Origin: an uncultured Collinsella sp.
GTDB lineage: Bacteria; Actinomycetota; Coriobacteriia; Coriobacteriales; Coriobacteriaceae
Length of the DNA: 23,065 nucleotides
Direction: 5' to 3'
Assembly: GCA_900541285.1 (NCBI GenBank)
Contig: UQJA01000019.1
Coordinates: 1 to 23,065, forward strand
Part shown: positions 7,582-15,549 of the stretch, one piece after another
How the letters are laid out: each line of letters opens with the position of its first letter
Numbering within the stretch: position 1 is the stretch's first letter
Notes under the pieces: generated by a model
Database searches by the model: none
The model's input: the letters and a program-made list of their open reading frames with translations, nothing else
What the model was told of the DNA's origin: nothing
Position numbers and translations under genes: made by a program

Positions 7582-7665
7582 GGTTCGAATCCCATGAAAT
7601 GGGCCCAAACAAAAACGGCCCCCTTTCGAGGACCGTTTCCAATTCAGTGGTGGGCGATGAGGGAT
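7582..7665 (-). repeat. tRNA-end/terminator unit, copy B, joined to intact tRNA-Val
   Basis: It has the same order as copy A: GGTTCGAATCCC (7582-7593), ATGGGCC (7599-7605), an A-rich run, a hairpin, then the 26-base block 7640-7665. Spacings between landmarks differ by only 1-3 bases from copy A, so the two units share an origin. Here the 26-base block continues into a complete tRNA-Val. Confidence 0.6.
7607..7636 (-). terminator. Rho-independent terminator of tRNA-Val
   Basis: Read on the - strand, ACGGTCCTC pairs with GGGGGCCGT through two wobble pairs (7628-7636 with 7615-7623, loop 7624-7627). It is followed by TTTTGTTT. It lies 11 bases beyond the tRNA 3' end. Confidence 0.7.
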
Positions 7666-7723
7666 TCGAACCCCCAGCCTTGTGCGTGTAAAGCACCTGC
7701 GCTAACCGTTGCGCCAATCGCCC
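7648..7723 (-). tRNA. tRNA-Val (anticodon TAC)
   Basis: Read on the - strand, a full cloverleaf forms with a perfect 7-bp acceptor stem (GGGCGAT/ATCGCCC), a GCGC D stem and a T arm with the TTCGAAT loop. The anticodon loop TTTACAC gives anticodon TAC for valine codons. CCA is encoded. The anticodon stem has a G-A mismatch at its outermost pair (27-43). A -10-like TATACT (7734-7739, - strand) sits 10 bases upstream of the mature 5' end. Confidence 0.95.
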
Positions 7724-7910
7724 GTGCGGAGAGAGTATAGCAAAACAATCGCCTCATTCACCTCATATCCATTAAAGGTAACTCGCGCGTGTCACAGCGG
7801 AGCTGATTCAGTTGAGATTGCCTGAACATTCCGCCCCTCTTTACGCCCTCGGGTATACTCAAAAGCTACTGATTCGATTTGATGCCCAGCAACAGCAGAG
7901 GGGATAGTAT

Positions 7911-9791
7911 ATGTGCGGTTTTGTCGGTTTTGTCGGTGGGACGGATAACCAATCCGAGGTGCTCACTAAGATGATGGACCGCATCGTCCATCGCGGTCCC
8001 GACATGGGCGGTCAGTTTATCGACGGCCGCGTTGCCCTCGGCTTCCGCCGCCTGTCGATCCTCGACCTGACCGAGGCTGGCGCCCAACCCATGGCCAACG
8101 AGGACGGTAGCGTCGTCATTGTCTTCAACGGCGAGATCTACAACTTCCAAGAACTTCGTTCCGAGCTCGAGGCCAAGGGCTACAAGTTCCACTGCGGCGC
8201 CGACACCGAGAGCCTCCTACACGGCTACGAGGAGTGGGGCGAGGCCGTCCTCGATCGCCTGCGCGGTATGTACGCCTTCGTCATCTGGGACAAAAAGAAG
8301 AACAAGCTTTTTGGCGCCCGCGACATCTTTGGCATCAAGCCGCTTTACTACTATCCCATGGCCGATGCGGGCGACGGCGCTCCGGGCGTGCTCTTTGGTT
8401 CCGAGATCAAGAGCTTCCTGGACTACCCGCACTTCCACAAGGCGGTCAACAAAAAGGCCCTGCGTCCGTACATGACGCTGCAGTATTCGGCAACCGAGGA
8501 GACCTTCTTCGAGGGTGTCTACAAGCTGCCGCCGGCGCACTACTTTACCGTCGATATCCCGACCGGCAAGATGAACATCGAGCGCTACTGGGATTGCGAT
8601 TACTCTGCCGTCGAGAAGCCGTTCGAGGAGTACGTCGACGAGCTGGACGAGGTTGTGCACGAGAGCGTCGAGGCCCATCGCATCGCCGACGTCAAGGTCG
8701 CGTCGTTCCTCTCCGGTGGCGTCGACTCTAGCTACATCGCCGCTTGCCTCATGCCCGACAAGACCTTCTCGGTGGGCTTTGACTACAAGAACTTCAACGA
8801 GACCAACTACGCCAAGGAGCTTTCCGATAAGCTCGGCGTCGAAAACGTTCGCAAGATGATTACCGCCGACGAGTTCTTCGGTGCGCTCGAGGACATCCAG
8901 TATCACATGGACGAACCGCAGTCCAACCTGTCTTCCGTGCCGCTGTGGTTCTTGGCCGAGATGGCCCGCAAGGACGTCACCGTGGTGCTTTCGGGCGAAG
9001 GCGCCGACGAACTCTTTGGCGGCTACGCCTACTACGAGGATACGGTCCCGGTGCGCAAGTACAAAAAGATGGTGCCGCTGCCTATCCGTCGCGCGCTCGG
9101 TAACCTGGCGCTGCATATGCCGTACTTCAAGGGCCATAACTTCCTGGTCAAGGGTGCCGAGATCCCCGAGAAGTCGTTCCTGGGACAGGCTCTGGTATGG
9201 CCGGAGCGCGAGGTCGACGGCGTGCTCAAGCCCGAGTACAACACCGGCGACGGCGCCTTCGAGCTCGCTGCACCCATCTACGCACGCGTGAAGGGTCAGC
9301 CCGAACTGGTCAAGAAGCAGTACCTGGACATGAACATGTGGCTCCCGGGCGACATTCTGCTCAAGGCCGACAAGATGTGCATGGCGCACTCGCTGGAGCT
9401 GCGCGTGCCCTTCCTGGACCGCAAAGTCATGGAGTTCGCCGAGCACATTCCCGACCGCTACCGCATCAACGAGAACGGCAACAAACAGGTACTCCGCCAC
9501 GCTGCCAACAAGTCGCTGCCCGATGAGTGGGCCACCCGTCCCAAGGTGGGCTTCCCGGTGCCGATTGTCTACTGGCTGCGCGAGCAAAAGTGGTACGACT
9601 ATGTCAAGGAGTACTTCACCGCGCCGTGGGCAAGCGAGTTCTTCGATACCGACGAGCTCATGCACCTGCTCGATCTGCACTTTGCGGGCAAGGGCGATTT
9701 CCAGCGCAAGATCTATACGCCGCTCGTGTTCCTAGTGTGGTACAAGCGCTTCTTTATCGACGAGGGCCAGCCTTCTGTTCAGGCTGCCTAG
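7911..9791 (+). CDS. asnB: Asparagine synthetase (glutamine-hydrolysing)
   Basis: Makes asparagine from aspartate, ATP and glutamine-derived ammonia in the cytoplasm. The class II glutamine amidotransferase domain is N-terminal: Cys2 is the nucleophile after Met removal, followed by HRGPD (27-31), RRLSILD and NGEIYN. The synthetase domain carries the PP-loop SGGVDSS (268-274) and GEGADELFGGY. At 626 residues it matches the longer AsnB subgroup. ATG 7911 follows a purine-rich GAGGGGATAG. It stands alone, with a tRNA on the opposite strand upstream and its own terminator downstream. Related amidotransferases can act on other acceptors, but all asparagine-synthetase motifs are present. Confidence 0.94.
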   Translation: MCGFVGFVGGTDNQSEVLTKMMDRIVHRGPDMGGQFIDGRVALGFRRLSILDLTEAGAQPMANEDGSVVIVFNGEIYNFQELRSELEAKGYKFHCGADTESLLHGYEEWGEAVLDRLRGMYAFVIWDKKKNKLFGARDIFGIKPLYYYPMADAGDGAPGVLFGSEIKSFLDYPHFHKAVNKKALRPYMTLQYSATEETFFEGVYKLPPAHYFTVDIPTGKMNIERYWDCDYSAVEKPFEEYVDELDEVVHESVEAHRIADVKVASFLSGGVDSSYIAACLMPDKTFSVGFDYKNFNETNYAKELSDKLGVENVRKMITADEFFGALEDIQYHMDEPQSNLSSVPLWFLAEMARKDVTVVLSGEGADELFGGYAYYEDTVPVRKYKKMVPLPIRRALGNLALHMPYFKGHNFLVKGAEIPEKSFLGQALVWPEREVDGVLKPEYNTGDGAFELAAPIYARVKGQPELVKKQYLDMNMWLPGDILLKADKMCMAHSLELRVPFLDRKVMEFAEHIPDRYRINENGNKQVLRHAANKSLPDEWATRPKVGFPVPIVYWLREQKWYDYVKEYFTAPWASEFFDTDELMHLLDLHFAGKGDFQRKIYTPLVFLVWYKRFFIDEGQPSVQAA

Positions 9792-9817
9792 TCTCGGCCT
9801 ACGAATGCCTGCGCGTA

Positions 9818-9841
9818 ACGGCTCCTCCGGGAGCCGTTTTT
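9818..9841 (+). terminator. Rho-independent terminator after asnB
   Basis: ACGGCTCC (9818-9825) pairs with GGAGCCGT (9830-9837) around a TCCG loop and runs into TTTTT at 9837-9841. It lies 26 bases after the asnB stop. Confidence 0.88.
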
Positions 9842-9903
9842 GCGCGAGCACGTTTCAGTTACTATGAAAACCGTCCCTGCCAAATGGCTGAGAAAGGTGA
9901 AAG

Positions 9904-11466
9904 ATGCACCATTCGGATTCCGCGACCGTGACCACGGTCGATACGCTTGCCAAGCTTCTCGATGTGTGCGGCGAGCTGCGCGCATCAGAGCAGGTTGACG
10001 AGCGTGCCGTGACCGGTTGCTCGTTTGATTCGCGCGCGGTCTCGGCAGGTGACGTGTTCTTCTGTAAAGGTGCTGCCTTTAAGCCCGCGTTTTTGAGCAT
10101 GGCGCTCGATGCGGGCGCCGTCGCATTTGTGTGCGAGGAGTCGCTGGTCGAGTCTCTGGAGCCGCTGGCGAAGGAGAGCGGTGCTGCGATGCTGGTTGTT
10201 GATAGTGTTCGCACGGCCATGGCCCTGTTGCCGCCGGAGGTCTACGACCGTCCCGACCACGACGTCAAGATCGTGGGCATCACCGGCACCAAGGGTAAGA
10301 CCACGGCCGCTTTTATGCTCCAGTCCATCATCAAGGCGGCGGGCGAGTCCTGCGGTATGATCGGCTCGGTGAGTACCGACGATGGTATCGAGTGCTACGA
10401 GAGCACCAACACCACGCCCGAGGCCCCCGAGGTCTGGCGCCATATCGCCAACTGTCGCACGTCCGGTCGCCAGTCCATGGTCATGGAGGTCTCGAGCCAG
10501 GCGCTCAAGTACCAACGCGTCGAGAATCTGCCGTTTGACGTGGCGTGCTTCCTCAACATCGGCCGCGACCACATCTCGCCGATCGAACACCCCACGTTTG
10601 AGGATTATTTTGAGAGCAAACTCAGGATCTTTGACCAGGCAAAGACCGCCGTGGTGAATCTGGGCACCGAAGAGGTCGACCGTGTGCTGGAGGCAGCGTC
10701 GACGGCCGAGCGCTTGGTGACCGTTGGCGTCGAGCATCCCGAGGCAAGCCTGTGGGCGAGCGACGTACGCATGGTCGGCTTTAGCATCGAGTTCAACTTG
10801 CATGGCCTGTGTGCCGACGAGTCCGAGGCGGGGGAGAAGGTCCTGTTGGGTATTGCGGGAGACTTTAACGTGGAGAACGCGCTGGTCGCTATCGCCGCTG
10901 CGCGCGAGATCGGCATCGGTATCGATGCCATCAAGAAGGGCCTCTCCAAACTGCGTGTGCCGGGCCGTATGGAGGTCGTGGAGTCGAAGGACGGCCGCGT
11001 GATCTGCGTCGTCGACTATGCGCACAACCAGCTTTCGTTCCGTTCGCTTTTCTCGTCGGTGAAGCGCGCGTTTCCCGCCAGCCCCGTCATTGCGCTGTTT
11101 GGCGCTGCCGGCGGCAAGGCGCAGGAGCGCCGCGAGCAGCTTCCGCGCGAGGCCGCACCGTATTCCGACCTGATGATCTTTGCCAACGAGGATCCAGCTC
11201 ACGAGGACCCGATGAAGGTCTGTCGCGAGCTTGCCGAGCATGTTCCCGACGATACGCCGAACAAGATCATCCTCGACCGCGAAGCCGCTGTGCATGCGGC
11301 GTTCAAGGCGGCGCGCGAGGAGTACGTCAACCCTGATGCCCCCACCATTGTCTTGCTGCTGGCAAAGGGTGACGAGGAGCTCATGCACGTGGGCGACGAG
11401 TTCGTGCCCATCGAGAGCGACCTTTCGTTGGCCAATCGCCTGATCGATGTTACCCAGTTTGACTAA
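9904..11466 (+). CDS. murE: UDP-N-acetylmuramoyl-tripeptide synthetase (MurE-type ligase)
   Basis: Adds the third amino acid to UDP-MurNAc-L-Ala-D-Glu during cytoplasmic peptidoglycan precursor synthesis. The 520-residue protein has the N-terminal uridine-binding part with FDSRAV, then the ATP P-loop GITGTKGKTT (125-134). Next come EVSSQAL, NIGRDH, the carbamylated-lysine position in ESKLRIF (Lys239), and the C-terminal GRMEVV and DYAHN motifs. Where diaminopimelate-adding MurE has DNPR, this protein reads NEDPAHEDP (429-436 region), closer to the lysine-type motif. L-lysine or L-ornithine addition is therefore more likely than diaminopimelate (inference). ATG 9904 follows a GAAAGGTGA-type site. 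Confidence 0.9.
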   Translation: MHHSDSATVTTVDTLAKLLDVCGELRASEQVDERAVTGCSFDSRAVSAGDVFFCKGAAFKPAFLSMALDAGAVAFVCEESLVESLEPLAKESGAAMLVVDSVRTAMALLPPEVYDRPDHDVKIVGITGTKGKTTAAFMLQSIIKAAGESCGMIGSVSTDDGIECYESTNTTPEAPEVWRHIANCRTSGRQSMVMEVSSQALKYQRVENLPFDVACFLNIGRDHISPIEHPTFEDYFESKLRIFDQAKTAVVNLGTEEVDRVLEAASTAERLVTVGVEHPEASLWASDVRMVGFSIEFNLHGLCADESEAGEKVLLGIAGDFNVENALVAIAAAREIGIGIDAIKKGLSKLRVPGRMEVVESKDGRVICVVDYAHNQLSFRSLFSSVKRAFPASPVIALFGAAGGKAQERREQLPREAAPYSDLMIFANEDPAHEDPMKVCRELAEHVPDDTPNKIILDREAAVHAAFKAAREEYVNPDAPTIVLLLAKGDEELMHVGDEFVPIESDLSLANRLIDVTQFD

Positions 11467-11475
11467 TGAACCATG

Positions 11476-11508
11476 ATGGCGGCGGCGCCCTGAGTGCGCT
11501 GTCGCCAT
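11476..11508 (+). other. Intercistronic hairpin, murE-HAD gap
   Basis: 11476-11488 pairs with 11496-11508 over 13 bp with two G-U wobbles and a 7-base loop, just after the murE stop. No T run follows, so it may stabilise the upstream mRNA end rather than terminate transcription. Its role is not determined. Confidence 0.4.
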
Positions 11509-11573
11509 AAGCGTGTTCCCTCAATCAAAACATGCCGTCCAAGTCCAAACCCTTCTACGTAAACGGAGTAACC

Positions 11574-12485
11574 ATGTCCCACAACACCCTGCCGACCGTT
11601 GCCGAGCTTTCGGGCGAGATGCGCGAGAGCTTGGCCAAGGTCAAGTACGTCTTTACCGACCTGGATGCCACCATGCTCGCACCCGGCTCGTGCGTGCTGC
11701 GCGACAACGACGGCAACCCTTCGACCAAACTCGTCGAGGCCGTCGTGGCGCTCGCTCGCGCTGGTATTCAGGTGGTTCCCACCTCGGGCCGCAACCGCAC
11801 CATGATCCACGAGGACGCGCGCGTGCTCGGCCTCAACTCCTACATTGGTGAGATGGGCGGCCTGGTTATGTACGACCTCAAGGCCAACGATTGGGAGTAT
11901 CTGACCGGCGACATGCCTTACGACCCCGTCTGCGGCCTTACTCCGCACCAGGTGATCGAGCAGACCGGCGTGTGCGAGAAGATCCTTGCCCGCTGGCCGC
12001 ACAAGATCGAGTATCACAACGACATGTCGACCGGCTACAAGTACCGCGAGGTCACCGTCGGCATGCGCGGCGATGTGCCCGACGATGAGGTCCAGGCCAT
12101 CCTGGACGAGGCCGGTTGCGGTCTGATCTGGGCTTGCAACGGCCATCTGACTCACCTGTCCAAGCCGACGACGCTCGAGCTCGATCGCGTCGAGGACGGT
12201 CGCGCATTCAACATCAATCCGGCGGGTCTCAACAAGGGCGTCGCCATTGCGCGCTTCTGCGAGCACCTGGGGATCGAGCGCGAGGAGACACTCGCGCTCG
12301 GCGACTCCGAGTCCGACTTCTACATGGCCGATCACGTGGGCACGTTCTGCCTGGTCGAGAATGGCCTGACGAGCGCCGGCGCGCCCGAGTTCCTGGCTGC
12401 TTGCGAGAACGCTTTCGTTACGCGCGGCAAAATTGTCGACGGTTGGGCGGCGACGGCAGAGCTGCTGGTCGCGGCGCGTTCGTAA
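11574..12485 (+). CDS. HAD-superfamily phosphatase (Cof/SPP-like, HAD-IIB)
   Basis: A 303-residue Mg-dependent phosphatase-type protein. Motif I is FTDLDATML (Asp29 nucleophile, Asp31 acid/base), with Ala where most members have Gly of DxDGT. Motif II is the threonine in VPTSGRNR. The lysine motif is NKGVAIARF, and motif IV is GDSESDFYMAD near the C terminus. The large insert between motifs II and III is the C2 cap of the HAD-IIB group. I prefer ATG 11574, preceded by CGGAG at 11564-11568; an in-frame ATG at 11532 has no ribosome-binding site. The substrate is unknown, with sugar phosphates typical for this group. The neighbouring murE and murI hint at, but do not prove, a cell-wall link. Confidence 0.85.
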   Translation: MSHNTLPTVAELSGEMRESLAKVKYVFTDLDATMLAPGSCVLRDNDGNPSTKLVEAVVALARAGIQVVPTSGRNRTMIHEDARVLGLNSYIGEMGGLVMYDLKANDWEYLTGDMPYDPVCGLTPHQVIEQTGVCEKILARWPHKIEYHNDMSTGYKYREVTVGMRGDVPDDEVQAILDEAGCGLIWACNGHLTHLSKPTTLELDRVEDGRAFNINPAGLNKGVAIARFCEHLGIEREETLALGDSESDFYMADHVGTFCLVENGLTSAGAPEFLAACENAFVTRGKIVDGWAATAELLVAARS

Positions 12486-12536
12486 CGCACCGCCGCCGCA
12501 CTTGGACATGTCTTTTCGAGAGAGACTGGTGAGGTA

Positions 12537-13421
12537 ATGTCCGATATCGAGAATCCGGCAGGCGACACGCGCCCGATTGGCGTGTTCGATTCTGGTTTGG
12601 GCGGTCTGACGGTTGCGCGCGCGATTGCGACGGCGCTGCCGCACGAGTCCGTCTACTACTTCGGTGACACCAAGCGCTGCCCCTACGGCACCCGCACCGA
12701 GGATGAAGTGCGCTCATTTGCGTTGCAGGCGGGTCGTTGGCTTTCGAAGCACGACGTCAAGATTATGGTCATCGCCTGCAATACGGCGACTGCTGCGGCC
12801 TTGCGTCTGGCCCAGCAGGTGCTCGACGTTCCTGTGATCGGCGTGATCGCGCCGGGTGCCCGTGCGGCAATCAACAGCACGCGTACGCGTCGCGTGGGCG
12901 TGCTCGCCACCAACCTCACCATTCGCTCGGGCGCCTACACGCGCGCCATTCAGGACCTGGATGCCGGCGTCGATGTATACGGCTGTCCTGCCTCGAGCTT
13001 TGTCGAGGTTGTCGAACACGAGCTCGCCTCGGGTGCACATCTGCAGGAACAGTGGCTTGAGACCGAGGACATCTTCGATACGCCTGCCGTGCGTGCGCTG
13101 GTGGGTGCCACGGTTGAGCCGCTGCGCGACCACGGTATCGATACCGTGGTGCTCGGCTGTACGCATTTTCCGCTGTTGGTGGGACCTATCCGCCATGCGC
13201 TGGGGCCTGGGGTGCGCGTCGTGAGTTCCGCCGAGGAGACCACACGCGAGCTGACCGATATCCTCACGCGCCGCGAGCAGCTGGCGGGCGACGCCGCCGA
13301 GCCGCAGCATCGTTTTGCCACGACGGCCGATAACATTGCCGAGTTTGCGGTGGCGGGCAGCTTTATCTTTGGTCAGCCGCTCAAGAGCATCGAACACATC
13401 GATATCGATGAGCTGAAATAG
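12537..13421 (+). CDS. murI: Glutamate racemase
   Basis: Cofactor-independent racemase that supplies D-glutamate for peptidoglycan. The 294-residue protein has the N-terminal IGVFDSGLGGLTV, YFGDTKRCPYGTR, and the two catalytic cysteines in ACNTATA (Cys81) and GCTHFPLL (Cys208, with His210). Length is slightly above the usual 265-285 because of a C-terminal tail. ATG 12537 follows GGTGAGG. It lies in a cluster with a MurE-type ligase, so both steps concern the wall peptide. Confidence 0.95.
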   Translation: MSDIENPAGDTRPIGVFDSGLGGLTVARAIATALPHESVYYFGDTKRCPYGTRTEDEVRSFALQAGRWLSKHDVKIMVIACNTATAAALRLAQQVLDVPVIGVIAPGARAAINSTRTRRVGVLATNLTIRSGAYTRAIQDLDAGVDVYGCPASSFVEVVEHELASGAHLQEQWLETEDIFDTPAVRALVGATVEPLRDHGIDTVVLGCTHFPLLVGPIRHALGPGVRVVSSAEETTRELTDILTRREQLAGDAAEPQHRFATTADNIAEFAVAGSFIFGQPLKSIEHIDIDELK

Positions 13422-13458
13422 ATGTAAGGCAGCCGCCAAAGCCTTCGCCACATCTTTT
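13421..13458 (+). terminator. Weak terminator-like hairpin after murI
   Basis: GATGTAAGGC (13421-13430) pairs with GCCTT (13441-13445) and ACATC (13450-13454), with a 4-base bulge between the two right-hand parts. TTTT follows at 13455-13458. It overlaps the last base of the murI stop and precedes the rph ribosome-binding site, so it may attenuate rather than stop transcription. Confidence 0.4.
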
Positions 13459-13475
13459 GCCGAAAGGATATTTCT

Positions 13476-14201
13476 ATGGAGTACATGCAGGTCAACCGCG
13501 CCAACGGTCGCGCCGCCAACGAGTTGCGCCCCGTTAAGCTCACCCGTGGCGTCATGAAGCACGCTCACGGCTCGTGTCTGGCCGAGTTCGGTGACACGCG
13601 CGTGCTGTGCGCCGCCACTATCGAGGAGGGCGTGCCGGGCTGGCGAAAGGGAGCTAAGGCCGGCTGGGTGACCGCGGAATACGCCATGCTGCCGGCGTCG
13701 ACCGGCAAGCGCTGCAAGCGCGAGCACGCCAACCGCAAGGGCCGCTCCATGGAGATCGAGCGCCTCATTGGCCGCAGCCTGCGTACCGTCGTCAACATGA
13801 AGGCGCTCGGCGAGTACACCGTCACCGTCGACTGCGATGTGATTCAGGCCGATGGCGGCACGCGTACAGCGAGCATCACCGGCGCCTGGGTGGCGCTGCA
13901 CGACGCCCTCGCCATGTGGGTCGAGGCGGGCAAGATCGAGCGCATCCCGCTTATCGGCCAGGTGGCTGCCATCTCCATGGGCGTTGTCGACGGCAACACT
14001 CTGCTCGACTTGGATTATTCCGAGGACAGCCATGCCGAGGTCGACATGAACCTCGTCGCCACCGACACCGGTGAGATGATCGAGCTCCAGGGCACCGGCG
14101 AGCAGGCGCCCTTCGACCGTAAGCGCCTCAACGCCCTGCTCGACCTGGGCGACAAAGGTATCGCCGAGCTCATCGAGCTTCAGCGCCAAGCCATCGCCTA
14201 A
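13476..14201 (+). CDS. rph: Ribonuclease PH
   Basis: Phosphorolytic 3'-5' exoribonuclease that trims tRNA 3' ends and helps degrade structured RNA; the active form is a hexameric ring. The 241-residue length is standard. Landmarks are the N-terminal RPVKLTRGVMKHAHGSCLAEFGDTRVL, the RNA-binding loop with GWVTAEYAMLP, the arginine-rich ANRKGRSMEIERLIGRSLR, and DCDVIQADGGTRTASITGA. All match the PH core and its phosphate site. ATG 13476 follows AAAGGA. The gene directly precedes rdgB, a pairing seen in many bacteria. Confidence 0.96.
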   Translation: MEYMQVNRANGRAANELRPVKLTRGVMKHAHGSCLAEFGDTRVLCAATIEEGVPGWRKGAKAGWVTAEYAMLPASTGKRCKREHANRKGRSMEIERLIGRSLRTVVNMKALGEYTVTVDCDVIQADGGTRTASITGAWVALHDALAMWVEAGKIERIPLIGQVAAISMGVVDGNTLLDLDYSEDSHAEVDMNLVATDTGEMIELQGTGEQAPFDRKRLNALLDLGDKGIAELIELQRQAIA

Positions 14202-14234
14202 CCTGCCAAATGGGGACAGGTTTATTTTGGTAGG
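14202..14234 (+). repeat. REP-like hairpin with a GGGGACAGGTT core, after rph
   Basis: CCTGCCAAA (14202-14210) and TTTGGTAGG (14226-14234) form a 9-bp stem with one mismatch or wobble. The 15-base loop contains GGGGACAGGTT, and TTTTAT follows. The same GGGGACAGGTT core recurs at 21783-21793. The remaining gap to 14344 shows only the ribosome-binding site of the next gene. Confidence 0.5.
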
Positions 14235-14344
14235 TTTTATCTGCGGAGACGTCTAGGCACAAGACAGCCGTTGATTGAGAGGGGAGAGGCAGAGGCCCTC
14301 GTCGCCCTCGGCGCGGCATTGCTATAGAGACAAGGAGACCATTC

Positions 14345-14986
14345 GTGGCACTTGAAAAGATCGACATCGACACCCTCGATCCGGCGGCGACCATCGTCGT
14401 GGCAACGGGCAACGCCCATAAGCTCACCGAGATCGAGGCCATTTTGGGCAAGGTCATGCCCGAGGTACGCTTTGTGGCGCTCGGTCAGCTGGGCGATTTT
14501 GAGGACCCCGAGGAAAACGGCACGACGTTTTTGGAGAACGCCATCATCAAGGCGCAGGCTGCCGTCGAAGAGACGGGGCTCATGGCCATTGCCGATGATT
14601 CGGGCTTGGTCGTTGATGCCTTGGACGGCGAGCCGGGTGTGTATAGCGCACGCTATGCGGGCGTGCATGGTGACGATGCCGCCAACAACGCCAAGCTGCT
14701 CGTTAACCTGGAAGGCGTGGCAGACGAGGATCGCACCGCGCGTTTTATGAGCGTCGTTGCGCTCATCGACACGGACGGTTTGGTCACCTATGGTGAGGGC
14801 GCCTGCGAGGGCACTATCGCACACGAGGGCCGCGGCGATCCGGGTTTGGGCTACGACCCGCTGTCCCTGCCGGTCGACACGCCGGGTAAGACCATGGCCG
14901 AGCTGACGGCGGACGAGAAGAACGCCATCAGCCATCGATTCCATGCGCTCGAGCACCTATCCGCCAAACTGACGGGCGAGGAGTAG
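14345..14986 (+). CDS. rdgB: XTP/dITP diphosphatase (non-canonical purine NTP pyrophosphatase)
   Basis: Hydrolyses dITP, XTP and ITP to monophosphates, keeping deaminated purines out of nucleic acids. The 213-residue Ham1/RdgB protein has VVATGNAHKLTEI (18-30) for nucleotide and phosphate binding. It also has TFLENAIIKA with the metal-binding glutamate, the catalytic ADDSGLVVDAL (Asp84/Asp85), and DPGLGYDPLS and SHR near the C terminus. GTG 14345 is the start, since AAGGAG at 14332-14337 is well spaced. It is followed almost directly by dtd, 3 bases away, so the two are probably co-translated. Confidence 0.95.
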   Translation: MALEKIDIDTLDPAATIVVATGNAHKLTEIEAILGKVMPEVRFVALGQLGDFEDPEENGTTFLENAIIKAQAAVEETGLMAIADDSGLVVDALDGEPGVYSARYAGVHGDDAANNAKLLVNLEGVADEDRTARFMSVVALIDTDGLVTYGEGACEGTIAHEGRGDPGLGYDPLSLPVDTPGKTMAELTADEKNAISHRFHALEHLSAKLTGEE

Positions 14987-14989
14987 GCC

Positions 14990-15436
14990 GTGCGCGCGGT
15001 GGTGCAGCGCGTGCTCAACGCCGGCGTGACGGTCGACGGCGAGTGCGTGGGTCGCATTGGACGCGGCTACCTGGTGCTGCTGGGTGTGGGCCATGGCGAT
15101 ACGCGTGCCGAGGCCGACAAGCTGTGGGGCAAACTCCGGGGCTTGCGCATTAACGAGGACGAGAACGGCAAGACCAACTTGGCACTGGCCGATGTCGACG
15201 GCGAGGTGCTCGTGGTGTCGCAGTTCACGCTGTTCGCCGATTGCCGTCACGGCCGCCGTCCGTCGTTTACGGATGCCGGCGCCCCCGATGTCGCCAACGA
15301 GCTCTACGAGTACTTCCTGACGCTTGTGCACGAGGACGTTGAGCATGTGGCGCACGGTATCTTTGGCGCCGATATGAAAGTCGACTTGGTCAACGACGGT
15401 CCATTCACCATCGTCTTGGACACCGATACTCTGTAA
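14990..15436 (+). CDS. dtd: D-aminoacyl-tRNA deacylase
   Basis: Removes D-amino acids, and glycine mischarged on tRNA-Ala, from tRNA. The 148-residue protein has the start MRAVVQRVLNAGV, the catalytic SQFTLFADCRHGRRPSF segment, and the C-terminal NDGPFT that corresponds to the Gly-cisPro motif. GTG 14990 is used, with AGGAG of the rdgB end (14979-14983) as ribosome-binding site. It completes a quality-control group with rph and rdgB. Confidence 0.95.
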   Translation: MRAVVQRVLNAGVTVDGECVGRIGRGYLVLLGVGHGDTRAEADKLWGKLRGLRINEDENGKTNLALADVDGEVLVVSQFTLFADCRHGRRPSFTDAGAPDVANELYEYFLTLVHEDVEHVAHGIFGADMKVDLVNDGPFTIVLDTDTL

Positions 15437-15482
15437 GTAGCTAATTAGCTACTTGCGTATGGCAACAGCAGGGTGCTATAGT
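15435..15482 (+). promoter_or_regulatory. Promoter of veg-ispE with an overlapping perfect palindrome
   Basis: -35 TTGCGT (15453-15458) and extended -10 TGCTATAGT (hexamer TATAGT 15477-15482) are separated by 18 bases. Immediately upstream, and overlapping the -35 by two bases, is the 20-bp perfect palindrome AAGTAGCTAATTAGCTACTT (15435-15454), which starts inside the dtd stop codon. It could be a repressor site or the dtd transcript end. A short AGGGG/CCCCT hairpin with a T run (15503-15522) follows in the leader. Confidence 0.55.
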
Positions 15483-15549
15483 ATTAGAGTTTTGTCTATC
15501 TTAGGGGTATTATCCCCTTTTTGAATTGCACCTTCTGGAGGCCCTGTTC

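Noticed and set aside
7395..7665. CRISPR-like repeat array
   Set aside because: Only two copies with unequal divergence, tRNA-derived content and no cas genes.
7245..7691. + strand open frame across the AT-rich element and tRNA relics
   Set aside because: It runs through the inverted repeat, the hairpins and into tRNA-Val, with no good start and no protein-like composition.
8217..9680. - strand open frame opposite asnB
   Set aside because: Shadow of a well-supported asparagine synthetase; no family motif.
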